Assembly: GCA_019671005.1 (NCBI GenBank)
Contig: CM033745.1
Span: 44,077,241 to 44,141,240, forward strand
Source of the DNA: Hibiscus mutabilis
Taxonomy: Eukaryota; Streptophyta; Magnoliopsida; Malvales; Malvaceae
Length of the DNA stretch: 64,000 nt
Direction of reading: 5' to 3'
Shown here: positions 36,001 to 47,148 of the stretch, one piece after another
How the letters are laid out: each line of letters starts with the position of its first letter
Numbering within the stretch: the first letter of the stretch is position 1
Translations under genes and position numbers: made by a program
Notes under the pieces: generated by a model
Database searches by the model: none
Seen by the model: the letters and a program-made list of their open reading frames with translations, nothing else
What the model was told of the DNA's origin: nothing

Positions 36001-36820
36001 TGGATCGGTTCTTAGGAAGCATGCCTATAGATTTTTGATTGAAGCATGTGGCTATGATTTTATCATGTTTCCTTGATATTCTGGCGTGGTTTGATCTTTG
36101 GTTTAGTGGTGTATACGTTTGAGGCATGTTTAATCACGTTTGAATCCATGATTGTATGTGAAACCATCAAATTTAGTCATTGCAGGCTTAAGCGTATCGG
36201 TACACGTGACTCTGTACCGATATAGGTAAGCATAATTTGAAGCTGGGTCTCGATATGCGAGTACCTGTATCGGTATGGGCCTGTACATTTTGGTAAGGTG
36301 TACCGGTACGCGAGTAGATGTGACGGTATGGTTTTGAGCTACTAGAGTCTGGAATTTTGAGAACATAAAAGCATATCGATACACTTGCTCGTGTACCGAT
36401 ATGGGCTGCATTTATTTTAGTTATTGTGATATTGTGAGTTTCTAATTCTTTCGTTTTGGTCCTTGATTGCAATTGTATAGGTTTGGATTATCGTTTTAAG
36501 TTGGAACCTAACAAACAAGCATGTAACTTGATTAATTGAGGATTGGTAACCTTAAATCTAAGTAGGTCCCTGAAACTTTTCAAATTTATAATTTGGTCCC
36601 TAAATTGCAAATGCGTTCAATTATATGTCAATTCGACGCCCGATTCAGTTAAGTTTTCACCCGTTGCTAGCATGCTCACCATGGGTCATAATGTTGCATC
36701 TAGATAAGATAAAAAGAAAAAATAGACCTAAGTTCAGTTAATCATTTTAGGTTTGTTTCAAAAAACCCAATTTAGCTCGCTCGGTTCGGTCTAGCGTCTA
36801 GGCCAAGTTGTGGGGGTTAC
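36001..36820 (+). repeat. CV1 5' LTR, 3' portion
   Basis: Ends GTGGGGGTTACA just before the PBS. Contains the paired motif cluster at 36187-36411. It cannot be aligned to the visible part of the 3' LTR (60180-61900), probably because the two visible parts are opposite halves. Confidence 0.65.
36187..36411. repeat. Cluster of TATCGGTAC / TACCGATA motifs in the CV1 LTR
   Basis: About eight sites with the core TATCG[AG]TA, TACCGATA or TACCGGTA. At least two pairs are separated by about 10-20 bases, for example GTATCGGTACACG and TGTACCGATA near 36188 and 36211, and CATATCGATACAC and GTACCGATATGG near 36373 and 36393. Members of a pair are inverted relative to each other. Confidence 0.8.
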
Positions 36821-36825
36821 ATTTA

Positions 36826-36840
36826 GTGGTATCAGAGCTA
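36826..36840 (+). promoter_or_regulatory. CV1 primer-binding site (initiator tRNA-Met)
   Basis: TGGTATCAGAGCTAG, complement of the plant initiator tRNA-Met 3' end, five bases after the LTR end. TG1 uses the same primer site. Confidence 0.9.
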
Positions 36841-37098
36841 GATTTGCGATAATAGGGATGAGGTTATGATTGTTGTAATGTTGTATTTGATTGATTAATG
36901 TTGTTTGCTATGCATGATGATTGTTATATGTATGTTGAGAGTAATATGCCATGTTGGGGGGATATTTTGTGGGACACATTGCTTTATTACTACAGTCTGA
37001 AATGTTTTATTTGAAATGGAAGTCTTGAATCCTTGCTTGAAGCTAGCCTAATTGTTTTTGTTTTTGTGTAATCATCATGCCTTACATTTATTAGCACG

Positions 37099-38160
37099 AT
37101 GGGACCGAGGAGAGAATTAAGGTCTGGCATGATAGCTGCTGCTGTTGGGCAGGGAAATCAGTAAAATGTTATACCTCCTGGAGGTTCGCCACCTCCTCTT
37201 CCTAATCCACCGGTAGGAGTAGAGCAAGTACCAGCTACGCCATCTAGGCTAGAATTAGGTGATATGACACCTTTGATTCAGGCGATGAACAGAGCATTCT
37301 AAGTCATTGTTGTTGGAGTACATACCTTTACGCCAATTGTTGGGCAAACAGGGTTGTCATTGGAATGTTTGCATAGTCTGGGAGGAGTTGAGTTTCGAAG
37401 GTTGGCACTCGAGGTATCCGAGAAGTGGTTTCCAGGTACCGATTAAATTTTGGAGCAAATAGGGTACAATGAATCCCATAAGTTGGGAGTTGTAGGGAGA
37501 TGCCTACAGTTGGTGTACTACTGTGACTATGGGCATAGAACCCGGTGATGTGACCGGGGAGTTCTTTCAAACTGTCTTTAAGAAGAAGTATTTGGGAGTT
37601 AGATACTTGGATGAGAAGAAACGTTAATTCATAGCCTTGGTTTAGGGCAGTATGACTGTGGCAAAATATGAAGTTCAATTTGTTCGATTGAGTCAGTATG
37701 CTCCTAAACTTGTACCAATGAGAAGCGTCGCTATGACCGATTCCGTTATAGATTGGTACAGGATGTTAAGTCATATATGTTAGCTTCTAACTACACAGAT
37801 TTCAACATGTTGGTTACACGGGTGAAAGACATCGATCAGAACCTGGGTGTATCAATTCGTGTGGGAGGTTTTGGCTTTGGTAGGTGAGTCACGGATTCTA
37901 GATCCAGTAGTGGTCAGTTTAAGAAGCATCATGATAAGAGGTATCGCCATGATTTGAGGTATAGTAGAGGTAGTGCTAGACGAGGATTGTAGGGCCAGAG
38001 TACCCAAGTTAGAGCAGCACATAATACATGTTGGGTTTGTGGATTGCGTGATCACATGAGGCGAGACTGTCCACGTTTGGCACGGGAGGAACAAGCTCTT
38101 ACGCCTGTTATTGTTAACTTTTGTTGGAGTTGTGGATTGAGAGATCACTTGAGGTGTGAT
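37099..38160 (+). pseudogene. gag: CV1 gag with two zinc knuckles
   Basis: Starts MGPRRELRSGMIAAA. Capsid traces: GGVEFRRLALEVSEKWF near 37385 and VAKYEVQFVRLSQYAP near 37658. Two CX2CX4HX4C knuckles are visible, CWVCGLRDHMRRDC near 38029 and CWSCGLRDHLRCDC near 38122, so similar that they look like a local duplication. Stops at 37164, 37301, 37444 and later, with frame changes, break it. In the family Gag forms the particle and the knuckles bind the RNA. Confidence 0.78.
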
Positions 38161-38885
38161 TGTCTGTTGTTGGTGGGTGGATAGGTCAGGGTACTTGTCA
38201 TTGCACCACAGAGAGATCGTGGACTTGGTTGTGGCCGATGGTAGTTTCAGCAAAGGGAGAGGGTCCGAGGATGGTGGCTCATACTGTTGCTATTCAACCA
38301 GAGGGTGATGGTCCTGCAAGGGTGTATGCATATTGCGAGGGACACAATGACACTGGCATGATTGTAGGTACATTTACATTGCAATCTTTATCGTTCTTTT
38401 CTTTGGTTGATTCTGGTTCTACGCATTCATATATCTTGTGTGAGCATACACATTTTCTTAATATACTTGTCGAAGTGTTAGATGTGGTTATACAAGTAAC
38501 TAGTTCTTTTGGTGAGATGGTTGTTGTAAGGAGGTTGTTCAGGAGATGCCCTTTGACAGTTCAAGGTCATGTGTTTGCAGCTGATTTGACGGAGTTGCCA
38601 TTTTATGACATTGATGTAATCTTAGGCATGGATTGGTTGATCAAGCATAGGTTTGTGGTCAATTTTGAATCAAAGCGTGTTTCCTTGAAACTTGTCGATG
38701 ATTACAAAGTGGTTGTTGTGGGTGAAAATGTTAAGTTCTTGTCCAATGTTGTTTCGACTCTAAAAGCGAGTCGTTTGATGGATTTTGGATGTCAGACATT
38801 CTTAGCTTATGTTATGAATCCAAGATCAAAGAAGGTGCGTGTTCAGGATATGCACACGTATGTAAGTTTTTGGGTGTTTTTCTAG
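38160..38885 (+). pseudogene. pro: CV1 aspartic protease
   Basis: A 241-codon open stretch. The active-site box is FFSLVDSGSTHSYI near 38395-38440. Downstream ADLTELPFYDIDVILGMDWLIKH near 38580-38645 is the conserved C-terminal part of Ty3 proteases. A frameshift near 38860 separates it from RT. It is intact enough to recognise but not part of a continuous polyprotein. Confidence 0.82.
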
Positions 38886-39798
38886 AGGAGTTGTCAGGTT
38901 TGCCACTGAATAGGGAAGTAGAGTTTGGCATTAAATTGTATGCGAATACAACCCCAATTTCTATTGCTCCTTATCGCATGGCACCGAAAGTGTTGAAGGA
39001 TTTAAAGATGCAACTTCAAGAGTTGCTTGATCGAGGGTTTATTAGGCCTAGTGTTTCACCGTAGGGTGCACCAGTGTTGTTTGTGAAAAAGAAAGATGGC
39101 ACAATGTAGATGTGGATTGATTGTCGACAATTGAACAAGTTGATGATTAAGAATAAGTATCATTTTCCACAAATTGATGATTTGTTTGATCAGTTTAGAG
39201 GTGTTCCTATGTTCTCTAAGATTGATTTAAGGTCCGTGTATTATCAGTTGAAGGTAAAGGATGTGGATATGCCTAATACTACCTTTCGTACAAGGTACAG
39301 ACATTATGAGGTTTTGGTGATGCCCTTTGGTTTGACCAATGCGTCGGCTGCGTTCATGGATCTGATGAATTAGATATGCCATGAGTTTTTAGACCAGTTC
39401 ATTGTTATGTTTATTGATGATATTATTGTGTACTCTCGTACCGAGGAGGATCATGATAGGCACTTGTAGATTGTGCTTCAGGCGTTGTTGGATAATCAGT
39501 TGTATGCCAAGTTAAGCAAGCGTGAGTTTTGGCTTAAGGAAGTTGTCTTTCTAGGGCATGTTGTGTCGTTCAGAGGAATTCGGGTTAACCCGCACAAGAT
39601 TGAGACGATGATAGGTTGGAAGCCACCTAAGTTCATGTAGGAGGTTCGTAGTTTTCTTGGGTTGCTGGTTATTACCGCCGGTTTGTGGATGTTTTTTCAA
39701 GGATTACTGCTCTTTTGACCAAGTTGTTGCAAAAGAATGTCCGTTTCGAGTGGACGGAGGACAGACAACGGGCTTTTGAAAATTTGAAGGAGGCTTTG
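38886..39798 (+). pseudogene. pol: CV1 reverse transcriptase
   Basis: ELSGLPLNREVEFGIKL and APYRMAPKVLKDLKMQLQEL open the domain. MWIDCRQLNKLMIKNKYHFP, MFSKIDLRSVYYQLKVKD, VMPFGLTNASAAFMDLMN and the catalytic MFIDDIIVYS near 39402 follow. The thumb has EVRSFLGLL with a one-base loss near 39660. TAG stops lie at 39063, 39107, 39371, 39466 and 39637. AT4 is inserted after ...NLKEAL (39799), at the RT-RNase H boundary; the frame resumes at 51632. Confidence 0.85.
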
Positions 39799-41361
39799 TG
39801 ATAAGTGTTCAAAAGTACTATTTTTCTTACCCTTTTTACTCATATTATTGTTAGACTTAGGCTCATATTAGTTGCATAATTAGCAATTCATGCATTAATC
39901 CATGTTTCCTTCTAACGTTGAGCTTGATTACATAACTTGGTAGTTTTTGTGGGAAAAGATGCTGCTTTGGTGTGTTTTGTGTGTATGTACAAGATCATTT
40001 GCCAAAGCAAGGCTAGAGCTAGTCGCCAGGGCAATACATGAAGGAGATGCCGAGCTAGTTGCCAGGGCAATGCATGAAGGAGACGCCGAGCCACTTGCCA
40101 GGGCAATTTTCGACAAGAGCAAAGGTGATATGGTAGTCAAAATTGATGACTAGACAAGCCCAAGATGACGTGGAGTAAAGCCCAATCCCAAAGGAATTTG
40201 ATTTCCATGAAGAGATTAAAGAAGAATTAAATTCCAAGAAGATATGAGAAGTTCTAGTAGGAATATAATTATAATAAAGAATTATATTCTTTAAAGATAA
40301 TTTAATTCCAACTTAACTTCCTCCTCAAAGAAGGACTTTGACCTAGCCCTATAAATAAGAGGGAGATTTCGACAATCCATAGAGAGCAAGAGAGGGGAAT
40401 TTCGACAACTCCAAGGAGGGCAAGAGGAGAGAATTTTCGACAAGCATCTAGGGCAAGGAGGATTTCGATAAGCCTCCTTCTTCATCATTTTCTTTCTTGT
40501 TCGATTGGGTTCATGCTAGGGATTATTTATCTTGTGGTTCTTTGGAACCTAGCTATGAACTAAATCTATTTGGCTATGGTTATTGTGTTTTGTGGTTGTG
40601 AGAAGCTATTGGATTTTGTTTAGGTAATAAGAGTTTGCACTTTTCTATTCAAGGTTTATTCATTCTTGGTTCTTATTCTTGTTTGCGAGTGAATTGGGAG
40701 AGGGTCTCGTAACTTCATCTATTTATCTAATATCGGGAGAGTTAGATTCAAGAAACGAATGAATATAATCTTTATTCAATCTATTGATGGTGAATATTAA
40801 TCCAGCTTAGGAATAAGTTAAGGATTTCAACGGCTAAGAGGAGCGCAAGATTGGTTGTTGTTCACCCTTGATTCACGCAAGGATGTATTATCAAGGCATG
40901 CACAAGTAGCTAGAGTTTCGACTTAGGGATAAGAAGAAACCATTGAAGAACGCTCTGCCGAACCTTGAAGGTTGTTGCCCAGACGCCCAAGTAGTTGCCC
41001 AACTAGTCGGCCAGGCAACCAACGAGTAGTTGCCAAGGCAACCCCGTTGTGCAAGTTGCCACGGCAACTGAGTTGCCCGTACACTCTTTTACCAAGACGA
41101 TCCAATCGGCTATCACACCTCAACTCATGATAACCTGGCCTATCTCTCTCTCATTTGATCTCATCTTTTCTTTTACTTTATTGCTTTCTAGATTAGTTAT
41201 TAGTTAAAACTCTTATACTCCTTTATTTGTGTTTTTACTTTTTACAGTGCAAGAGACTAGATCCTTGAAGTGGCACCAATCCTTGTGGACACGATATCTT
41301 TTATACTATAACTTGCAACGTGTATACTTGCACAATTGCACAACACTTATTACGCGCAACA
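39799..41361 (+). repeat. AT4 5' LTR (1563 bp)
   Basis: Starts TGATAAGTGTTC (other copies: TGTTAAG) and ends TACGCGCAACA. Core promoter TATAAATA at 40350-40357. GTTGCC-NN-GGCAAC palindromes at 41029-41042 and 41055-41068, and three GCCAGGGCAA half-like sites at about 40022-40105. Confidence 0.93.
40350..40357 (+). promoter_or_regulatory. TATA box of the AT4 5' LTR
   Basis: CCCTATAAATAAGAGG, in the position expected for an LTR promoter and repeated at 50621-50628 in the 3' LTR and at 6998 and 24172 in AT2. The transcription start should lie about 30 bases downstream. Confidence 0.65.
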
Positions 41362-41367
41362 AGTTTT

Positions 41368-41385
41368 TGGCGCCGTTGCCGGGGA
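41368..41385 (+). promoter_or_regulatory. AT4 primer-binding site (tRNA-Asp)
   Basis: TGGCGCCGTTGCCGGGGA, a full-length complement to the plant tRNA-Asp 3' end, six bases after the LTR. The best preserved of the three tRNA-Asp sites in the window. Confidence 0.92.
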
Positions 41386-41483
41386 TTGGCAATAGCGACT
41401 TTGTTTTTATTTTCTTGCACTTTCTTTTTACTTTTCTTGTTTAAGATTCAAAGGGCTAACAAACTTTGGTTTTGCATTGGTAT

Positions 41484-43180
41484 ATGACCAGTTGAGACCG
41501 ACTACACCAGAATATCCCTTTGATCCGTAAATCGAACGAACCTTACAAAGACTTAGATGAAGGATAAGAGTAGCAATGTCTAATCAAGACGGCGATATGA
41601 ATCAAGATGTTCGAGCAGGAGGAGGAGTGATTCTTGCACGAAACATAACTATTCGAGACTATCTTGAAGAAGATCTTGATGGACTTAACCTAGGAGTTGT
41701 CGACCAAAATTGAAGCCGACCACTTTTAGTTGAAACCGGTAATGTTTAATATGATCAACACAATAGGTCAATTTGGCAGCTCAAAGAATCAAGATGCACG
41801 GCAACATCTGAAATCTTTCATCGAGATTTGCAACTCGTTCAAAATACACGGAGTCACCCCTGATGTCTTACGATTAAGATTATTCCCCTATTCACTGAGG
41901 GATAGGGCGGAAGCATGGTTGAATAGCATTCCTGTCGGATCAATAGCATCTTGGACCGATCTTTGTCGTGATTTCCTTGCTCGATTTAATCCTACAAATT
42001 TGACGATAAGCTTCAGTAGCGACATTATTACTTTTTTCGGTGGCGGATGATGAATCCATGTACGAGGCTTGGGAACGATATAGAGAACTTCTACATAAAT
42101 GCCCCTACACGGATTCACGATGTGGACTCAAGTAACAATGTTTTACAATGTCGTGAATACACCAACAAGGATGATGCTAGATGCCTCGGCAAACGACATA
42201 CTTCTAGACAAGTCGCTGGAGGAAGCAATGCAAATTCTAAATAGGCTGGCCAAGAATGATTATCAATTTCCCTCTACTAGAAGAGGAGGAGTTAGACGCC
42301 AAGCCAGAATACATGAACTAGGATCATCAGATTCAATTTCGGCACAATTGGCCACTTTAACCAAGTTGGTCCAGAACATGCAAAAACCAAACAACACACA
42401 CGAGGTCAAGGTAATGGATTCTTTTTGTGAGTTATGTGGTGATAACCATGATTCTTCTGAATGTATGCAGAATCCGGAATCCAGCTTCTATATGGGGAAT
42501 TACAATCGGAACAACAATGTGATGTTCAAAACATACAGTCCAGCTTGGAAGAAGCACCCGAATTTTTCATGGAGTAATCCCAACAATGCTCTAAACCAGA
42601 ACAATCAGAATGCACAAGCATCGATTCCAGCAGAATATGCCACGGCAATAGTTGCCGCAGCAACAACCGACAACATCTAGTTCTTTGGAAAATTCTCTAA
42701 ATGCTTTTATGATGAAAACTGAATCTTATATGGCTGATAATAGTAACTTCATAAAAAGAACTGATGCTTTTATTAACAGGACCGAGATGAGATTGCAAAA
42801 CCAAGAGGCGGCAATCAAATCATTGGAAAATCAAGTCGGACAGTTTGCTCAAAATCTAAATACTAGACCGCAAGAAGGTTTACCTAGCGATATTGAAGTC
42901 GCAAGAGGAACTGGCCATGAGCAATGTAAGGCAATCACCACTAGAAGTGGCCAACAACTTAGAGAGGCTCAAACCTGCTCATCAAACAAAACTCCACAAA
43001 AAAGATCAAGACGAACCTAGCGGCAAAGCCTCAGATGCTGAGCCAGGAATTGCCTCGGCAACCGGCAATAAGCATGCCTCGGCAACCGACGATAAGGATA
43101 CTTCGGCAACGTGTGATAAGCACGCCTCAGCAACTCCAATTGATAATGCCTCGGCAACTCCAGTTGTCCCGACAATGCTG
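41484..43180 (+). pseudogene. gag: AT4 gag
   Basis: Athila-type Gag. The family start (MTRxxP) is broken by a lost base at 41484; a second ATG at 41576 opens MSNQDGDMNQDV. Capsid: RDYLEEDLDGLNLGVV, then FKIHGVTPDVLRLRLFPYSL, then TPTRMMLDASANDILLDKS. Knuckle CELCGDNHDSSEC near 42428 (CX2CX3HX4C). A Gln-rich segment (QQQPTTSSSLEN) follows, then EVARGTGHEQCKAITTRSG, and Ala-Ser-Ala-Thr repeats near 43048-43165. Indels near 41705, 42005, 42050-42110, 42600-42650 and 43010 and a TAG at 41728 prevent a full-length product. Confidence 0.85.
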
Positions 43181-43802
43181 TCAATCAGGTTCCAAACAAA
43201 TGAAAGGATCGAAGATATCAGACTTCCACCACCATTCCCACAAAGGTTGAAGCGACAAAAGCAAGAATACCAATTCAAGAAGTTTCTTGATATCCTAAAG
43301 CAAGTCCACATCAACTTGCCATTGGTGGAAGCAATTGAACAAATGCCAAACTATGCCAAGTTTCTTACAGACATTGTGTCCAAGAGAACAAGGCTAGGAG
43401 AATTTGAAACAGTTGCTGCAACAGAGGGATGCATGGCAATGTTGCACAATCGTATGCCACCCAAGTTGAAGGATCCCGGAAGTTTCACAATACCATGTTC
43501 TATTGGAAATCACTATGTTGGGAAAGCATTATGCGACCTTGGGGCTAGCATAAACTTGATGCCTAAATCGGTTTTCCAGAAACTAGGAATCGGGAAGGCA
43601 AGACCTACAACTAGTCGACAGATCCTATGTGCATCCAGAGGGTAAAATCGAGGACATACTGGTAAAAGTTGATAAATTTATTTTTCCCGCTGACTTTATT
43701 GTTTTGGATTGTGAAGCAGATGAGCATGCACCCATCATTCTCGGGAGACCATTCCTAGCAACAGGGAGAACCTTGATTGATGTTGAAAAGGGATAACTCA
43801 CA
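43181..43802 (+). pseudogene. pro: AT4 aspartic protease
   Basis: Open to 43645: RLKRQKQEYQFKKFLDIL, KRTRLGEFETVAATEGC, GKALCDLGASINLMPKSVF (DLGAS active-site box near 43534). Compared with AT2, about 14 bases are missing near 43612, shifting the frame. It continues as YVHPEGKIEDILVKVDKF and APIILGRPFLATGRTLID. A TAA at 43794 stands where AT elements have a Glu codon before LTMRV. It would cleave Gag-Pol; this copy cannot. Confidence 0.82.
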
Positions 43803-44837
43803 ATGAGGGTGAATGACCAAAAAGTTAAACTAAATGTGTTCCAAACACTAAGGCATGCCGATGATCCAGAAGAATGCCAACTTCTTCATGCCACGATAGA
43901 GTTTAACTTCGACGAGGAATTTAGTTGCCTCGGCAACTACATTGTCGATCAAGAGGAACCTGAGGAGTATGAAGAACCGGTCGATGAGGAACAACAAGAA
44001 GAGGCAAATTGGCTAGTCAATCGACCAGGTACATACTTTGAACCAATGGATTACTCAGGTAAGGAAGGTAAACTCGAAAAACTCTCTATTGAACAACCAC
44101 CGATTCTTGAGTTGAAACAATTGCCAGAGCAACTAAAATATGCATACTTAGGAACCGATAATATATTGCCTGCAATTATTTCTTCTAAGTTACAGCCTGA
44201 GCAGGAAAAGAAGCTGATAAAGATGTTGAAGCTACACAAAAAGGCAATAGGGTGGACAATTGCCGACTTGAAGGGAATTAGCCCGGCAGTGTGCATGCAA
44301 AAGATTTTGTTGGAAGATGATCACAAACCTTCAATTGAGGCCCAGAGGAGACTGAATCATGCCATGAAAGGGGTTGTAATGAAAGAAATCATCAAGTGGC
44401 TTGACGCCGGCATTATATACCCTATCTCTGATAGTACATGGGTAAGTCTGGTACAATGTATACTGAAAAAAGGAGGTATAACGGTGGTAAGTAATGAAAA
44501 CAATGAACTCATTCCAACCAGGACTGTGATCGGTTGGAGGGTTTGTATGGATTGTCGAAAGCTAAACAAAGCCATTAGGAAAGATCACTTCCCATTACCC
44601 TTTATTGATAAAATGCTTGACCGTCTTGCAGGTAAACCCTTTTATTGTTTTCTTGATGGTTATTCAGGTTACAATCAAATTGCCATAGCACCAGAAGATC
44701 AAGAAAAGACAACCTTCACATGCCCATATGGTACCTATGCCTTCCGAAGGATGCCGTTTAGATTGTGTAACGCCCCCGGCAACCTTCCAAAGATGCATGA
44801 TGGCACTCTTTTCAGACATGGTCGAAGACTTCCTTGA
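43803..44837 (+). pseudogene. pol: AT4 pol, RT N-terminal two thirds
   Basis: Open for 344 codons. The acidic connector has DEEFSCLGNYIVDQEEPEEYEE. RT follows: LKGISPAVCMQKILLEDDHKP, EIIKWLDAGIIYPISDSTWVS, TRTVIGWRVCMDCRKLNKAI, KDHFPLPFIDKMLDRLAG, YCFLDGYSGYNQIAIAPED. One inserted C in the GCCCCCGGCAACC stretch near 44776 shifts the frame. The correct frame continues in the next entry. The inserted base lies next to a CCGGCAAC site. Confidence 0.85.
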
Positions 44838-47148
44838 GATCTTCATGGATGATTTTTCTGTTTTTGGTAATGACTTCGACAACTGTCTCGGCAATTTAGA
44901 GAGGGTGTTGGCAAGATGTGAAGAAACTGATTTAGTCCTCAATTGGGAGAAATGCCATTTTATGGTAGATGAAGGAATAGTGCTCGGCTACAAGATTTCA
45001 TCCAAGGGAATTGAAGTAGACAAAGCCAAGGTGGACGTGATCGAGAGATTACCCCCACCAAGTTCGGTTAAAGGAATTCGAAGTTTTCTTGGACATGCAG
45101 GTTTTTACAGGAGGTTTATTTATAATTTTTCTAAAATCACTAAACCCTTGTGCAATTTGCTTGAACAGGATAAAGTTTTCGATTTTGATGATTCTTGCAC
45201 CCAAGCATTCGAAACCCTAAAGAAAAAGCTTGCCTCAGCACCCATTGTCGTTCCACAAGATTGGACGCTACCTTTTGAGCTTATGTGTGATGCAAGTGAT
45301 TTCGCGGTAGGAGCAGTCCTAGGCCAACGCACAGGTAAGACCTTCCATGTGATATACTACGCTAGTAAAACTCTTAATAGTGCTCAAGTGAATTACACAA
45401 CAACGGAGAAAGAGTTACTAGCTGTAGTTTTCGCATTTGACAAGTTTCGATCCTATTTGATTGGTACAAAGGTAATTGTTCATACGGACCATTCGGCAAT
45501 CAAATATGTATTTGCTAAAAAGGATGCCAAACCTCGTTTGATTCGTTGGATATTACTTTTACAAGAATTTGATATTGAAATTAAGGACAGGAAAGGAACA
45601 GAAAATCAGGTGGCCAATCACTTATCACGTTTAGAATGCAATAGGGAGGAGGACGCAGATCTAGAGATATGCGATGCATTCCCGGATGAACAAATTTTAG
45701 TTACCTCGGCAACCATGGGTGCACATGCCTCGACAACCCTTGACGCCTCGGCAACCATGGATGCATACGCGTCAGCAACTCTCGACGCCGCAGTAGCCTT
45801 TGACGTGCACGTCTCGGTAATTTTGGGAGCAGTCACCACGGCAACACATGCCTCGGCAATAACCTGGTACTCGGATTTAGTTAATTTCCTTGTTTGTGGT
45901 ATTTTACCTTATGGCATTACTCACCAAGGGAAGAAGCGGTTCCGCCATGATGCTAAGCATTACTTTTGGGACGAGCCTCTTTTGTTTAAACAATATGCAG
46001 ATCAGGTTATACGCCGATGTGTCCCTGAAGAAGAGCAACAGAATGTACTCCAGCAATGCCATTTTTCACCCTATGGAGGACATTTTGGAGGAACTCGTAC
46101 CACGACCAAAGTTTTGCAATCTGGTTTGTGTTGGCCAACATTGTACAAAGATGCCCAAGACTTCTACAAGCAATGTGATCGTTGCCAGAGGATGGGCAAT
46201 ATCTCTAGACGACATGAGATGCCGCTCCAGAACATCATCGAGGTGGAATTGTTCGATGTATGGGGGATCAATTTTATGGGACCTTTCCCATCTTCGTTCG
46301 GCAACCTCTACATTCTACTTGCCGTCGACTACGTGTCTAAATGGGTGGAGGCAGCTGCAATTCCCAACAACGATTCCAAGACCGAACAACGATTCTTGCA
46401 GAAAAACATATTTACACGGTTTGGGATGCCGAGAGCAATTATCAGTGATGAAGGCAACCATTTTGACAACAGACTAATTGCCAAGATGTTGCAACGCTTC
46501 GGGATATCACACAAGATCGCCACGGCATATCACCCACAAACCAACGGGCAAGCAGAAATTTCCAACCGGGAATTGAAGGGTATACCCGAGAAAGTTGTAA
46601 ATCCCTTTAGGAAGGATTGGTCATTAAGACTAGATGACGCACTTTGGGCATACCGCACTGCATTCAAAACACCCTTAGGTATGTCCCCCTTCCAACTTGT
46701 CTATGGTAAAACATGCCATCTACCGGTGGAAATCGAACACAAGGCATATTGGGCAATCAAGACCGTGAATATGGATTGGGAAAGTGCCGGACAAAAGCGT
46801 TTGTTGGACCTCAATGAGATAGAAGAATTCTGTGCACTCGCCTATAACAATGCACGAATCTACAAGGAGAAAACAAAGCAATGGCATGACAATAAACTAT
46901 TGCCGCGGCAATTCATGCCAGGGCAACTAGTTCTCTTATTCAATTCTCAGCTAAAACTTTTCCCGGGAAAGCTTAAATCAAGATGGTCGGGACCATTCGA
47001 AGTCGTCAAACCATTCTCCCATGGTGCTGTGATAATCAAGTCCATCTCTGACAACCATGAATTCAAAGTTAATGGACAAAGATTGAAGCACTACAATGGT
47101 GTCCATGTGGAACGTAACAAAGAAGTGGTCAACTTAGGAGATGCATGA
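44776..47148 (+). pseudogene. pol: AT4 pol: RT end, RNase H, integrase
   Basis: About 790 open codons after the shift (the open frame itself starts at 44728). RT catalytic EIFMDDFSVFG at about 44836-44868. RNase H at 45220-45640 (PFELMCDASDFAVGAVLGQ, TTEKELLAVVFAFDKF, VIVHTDHSAIKYVF). Ala/Thr repeat linker at 45695-45870. Integrase zinc-binding H-H-C-C (CHFSPYGGHFGG, QCDRCQRMGN) near 46060-46195. The core has WGINFMGPF at 46261, where the first catalytic Asp is Asn (codon AAT at 46270-46272). The other two acidic sites, IISDEGNHF and NGQAEISNREL, remain. C-terminal LPRQFMPGQLVLLFNSQ near 46900 and SRWSGPFEVVKPF. Integrase joins new copies to DNA; this one should be inactive. Confidence 0.9.
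45695..45870 (+). repeat. AT4 pol linker repeats (GCCTCGGCAACC type)
   Basis: About seven imperfect units in frame, read as ASAT/STT blocks alternating with LDA, MDA and GAH. Homologous to 525-765. Shorter and sparser in AT2. Confidence 0.8.

Noticed and set aside
36130..36472. Overlapping minus-strand frames rich in Tyr-Arg-Tyr repeats
   Set aside because: Produced by the TATCGGTAC motif cluster in the CV1 LTR; the region is non-coding LTR sequence.
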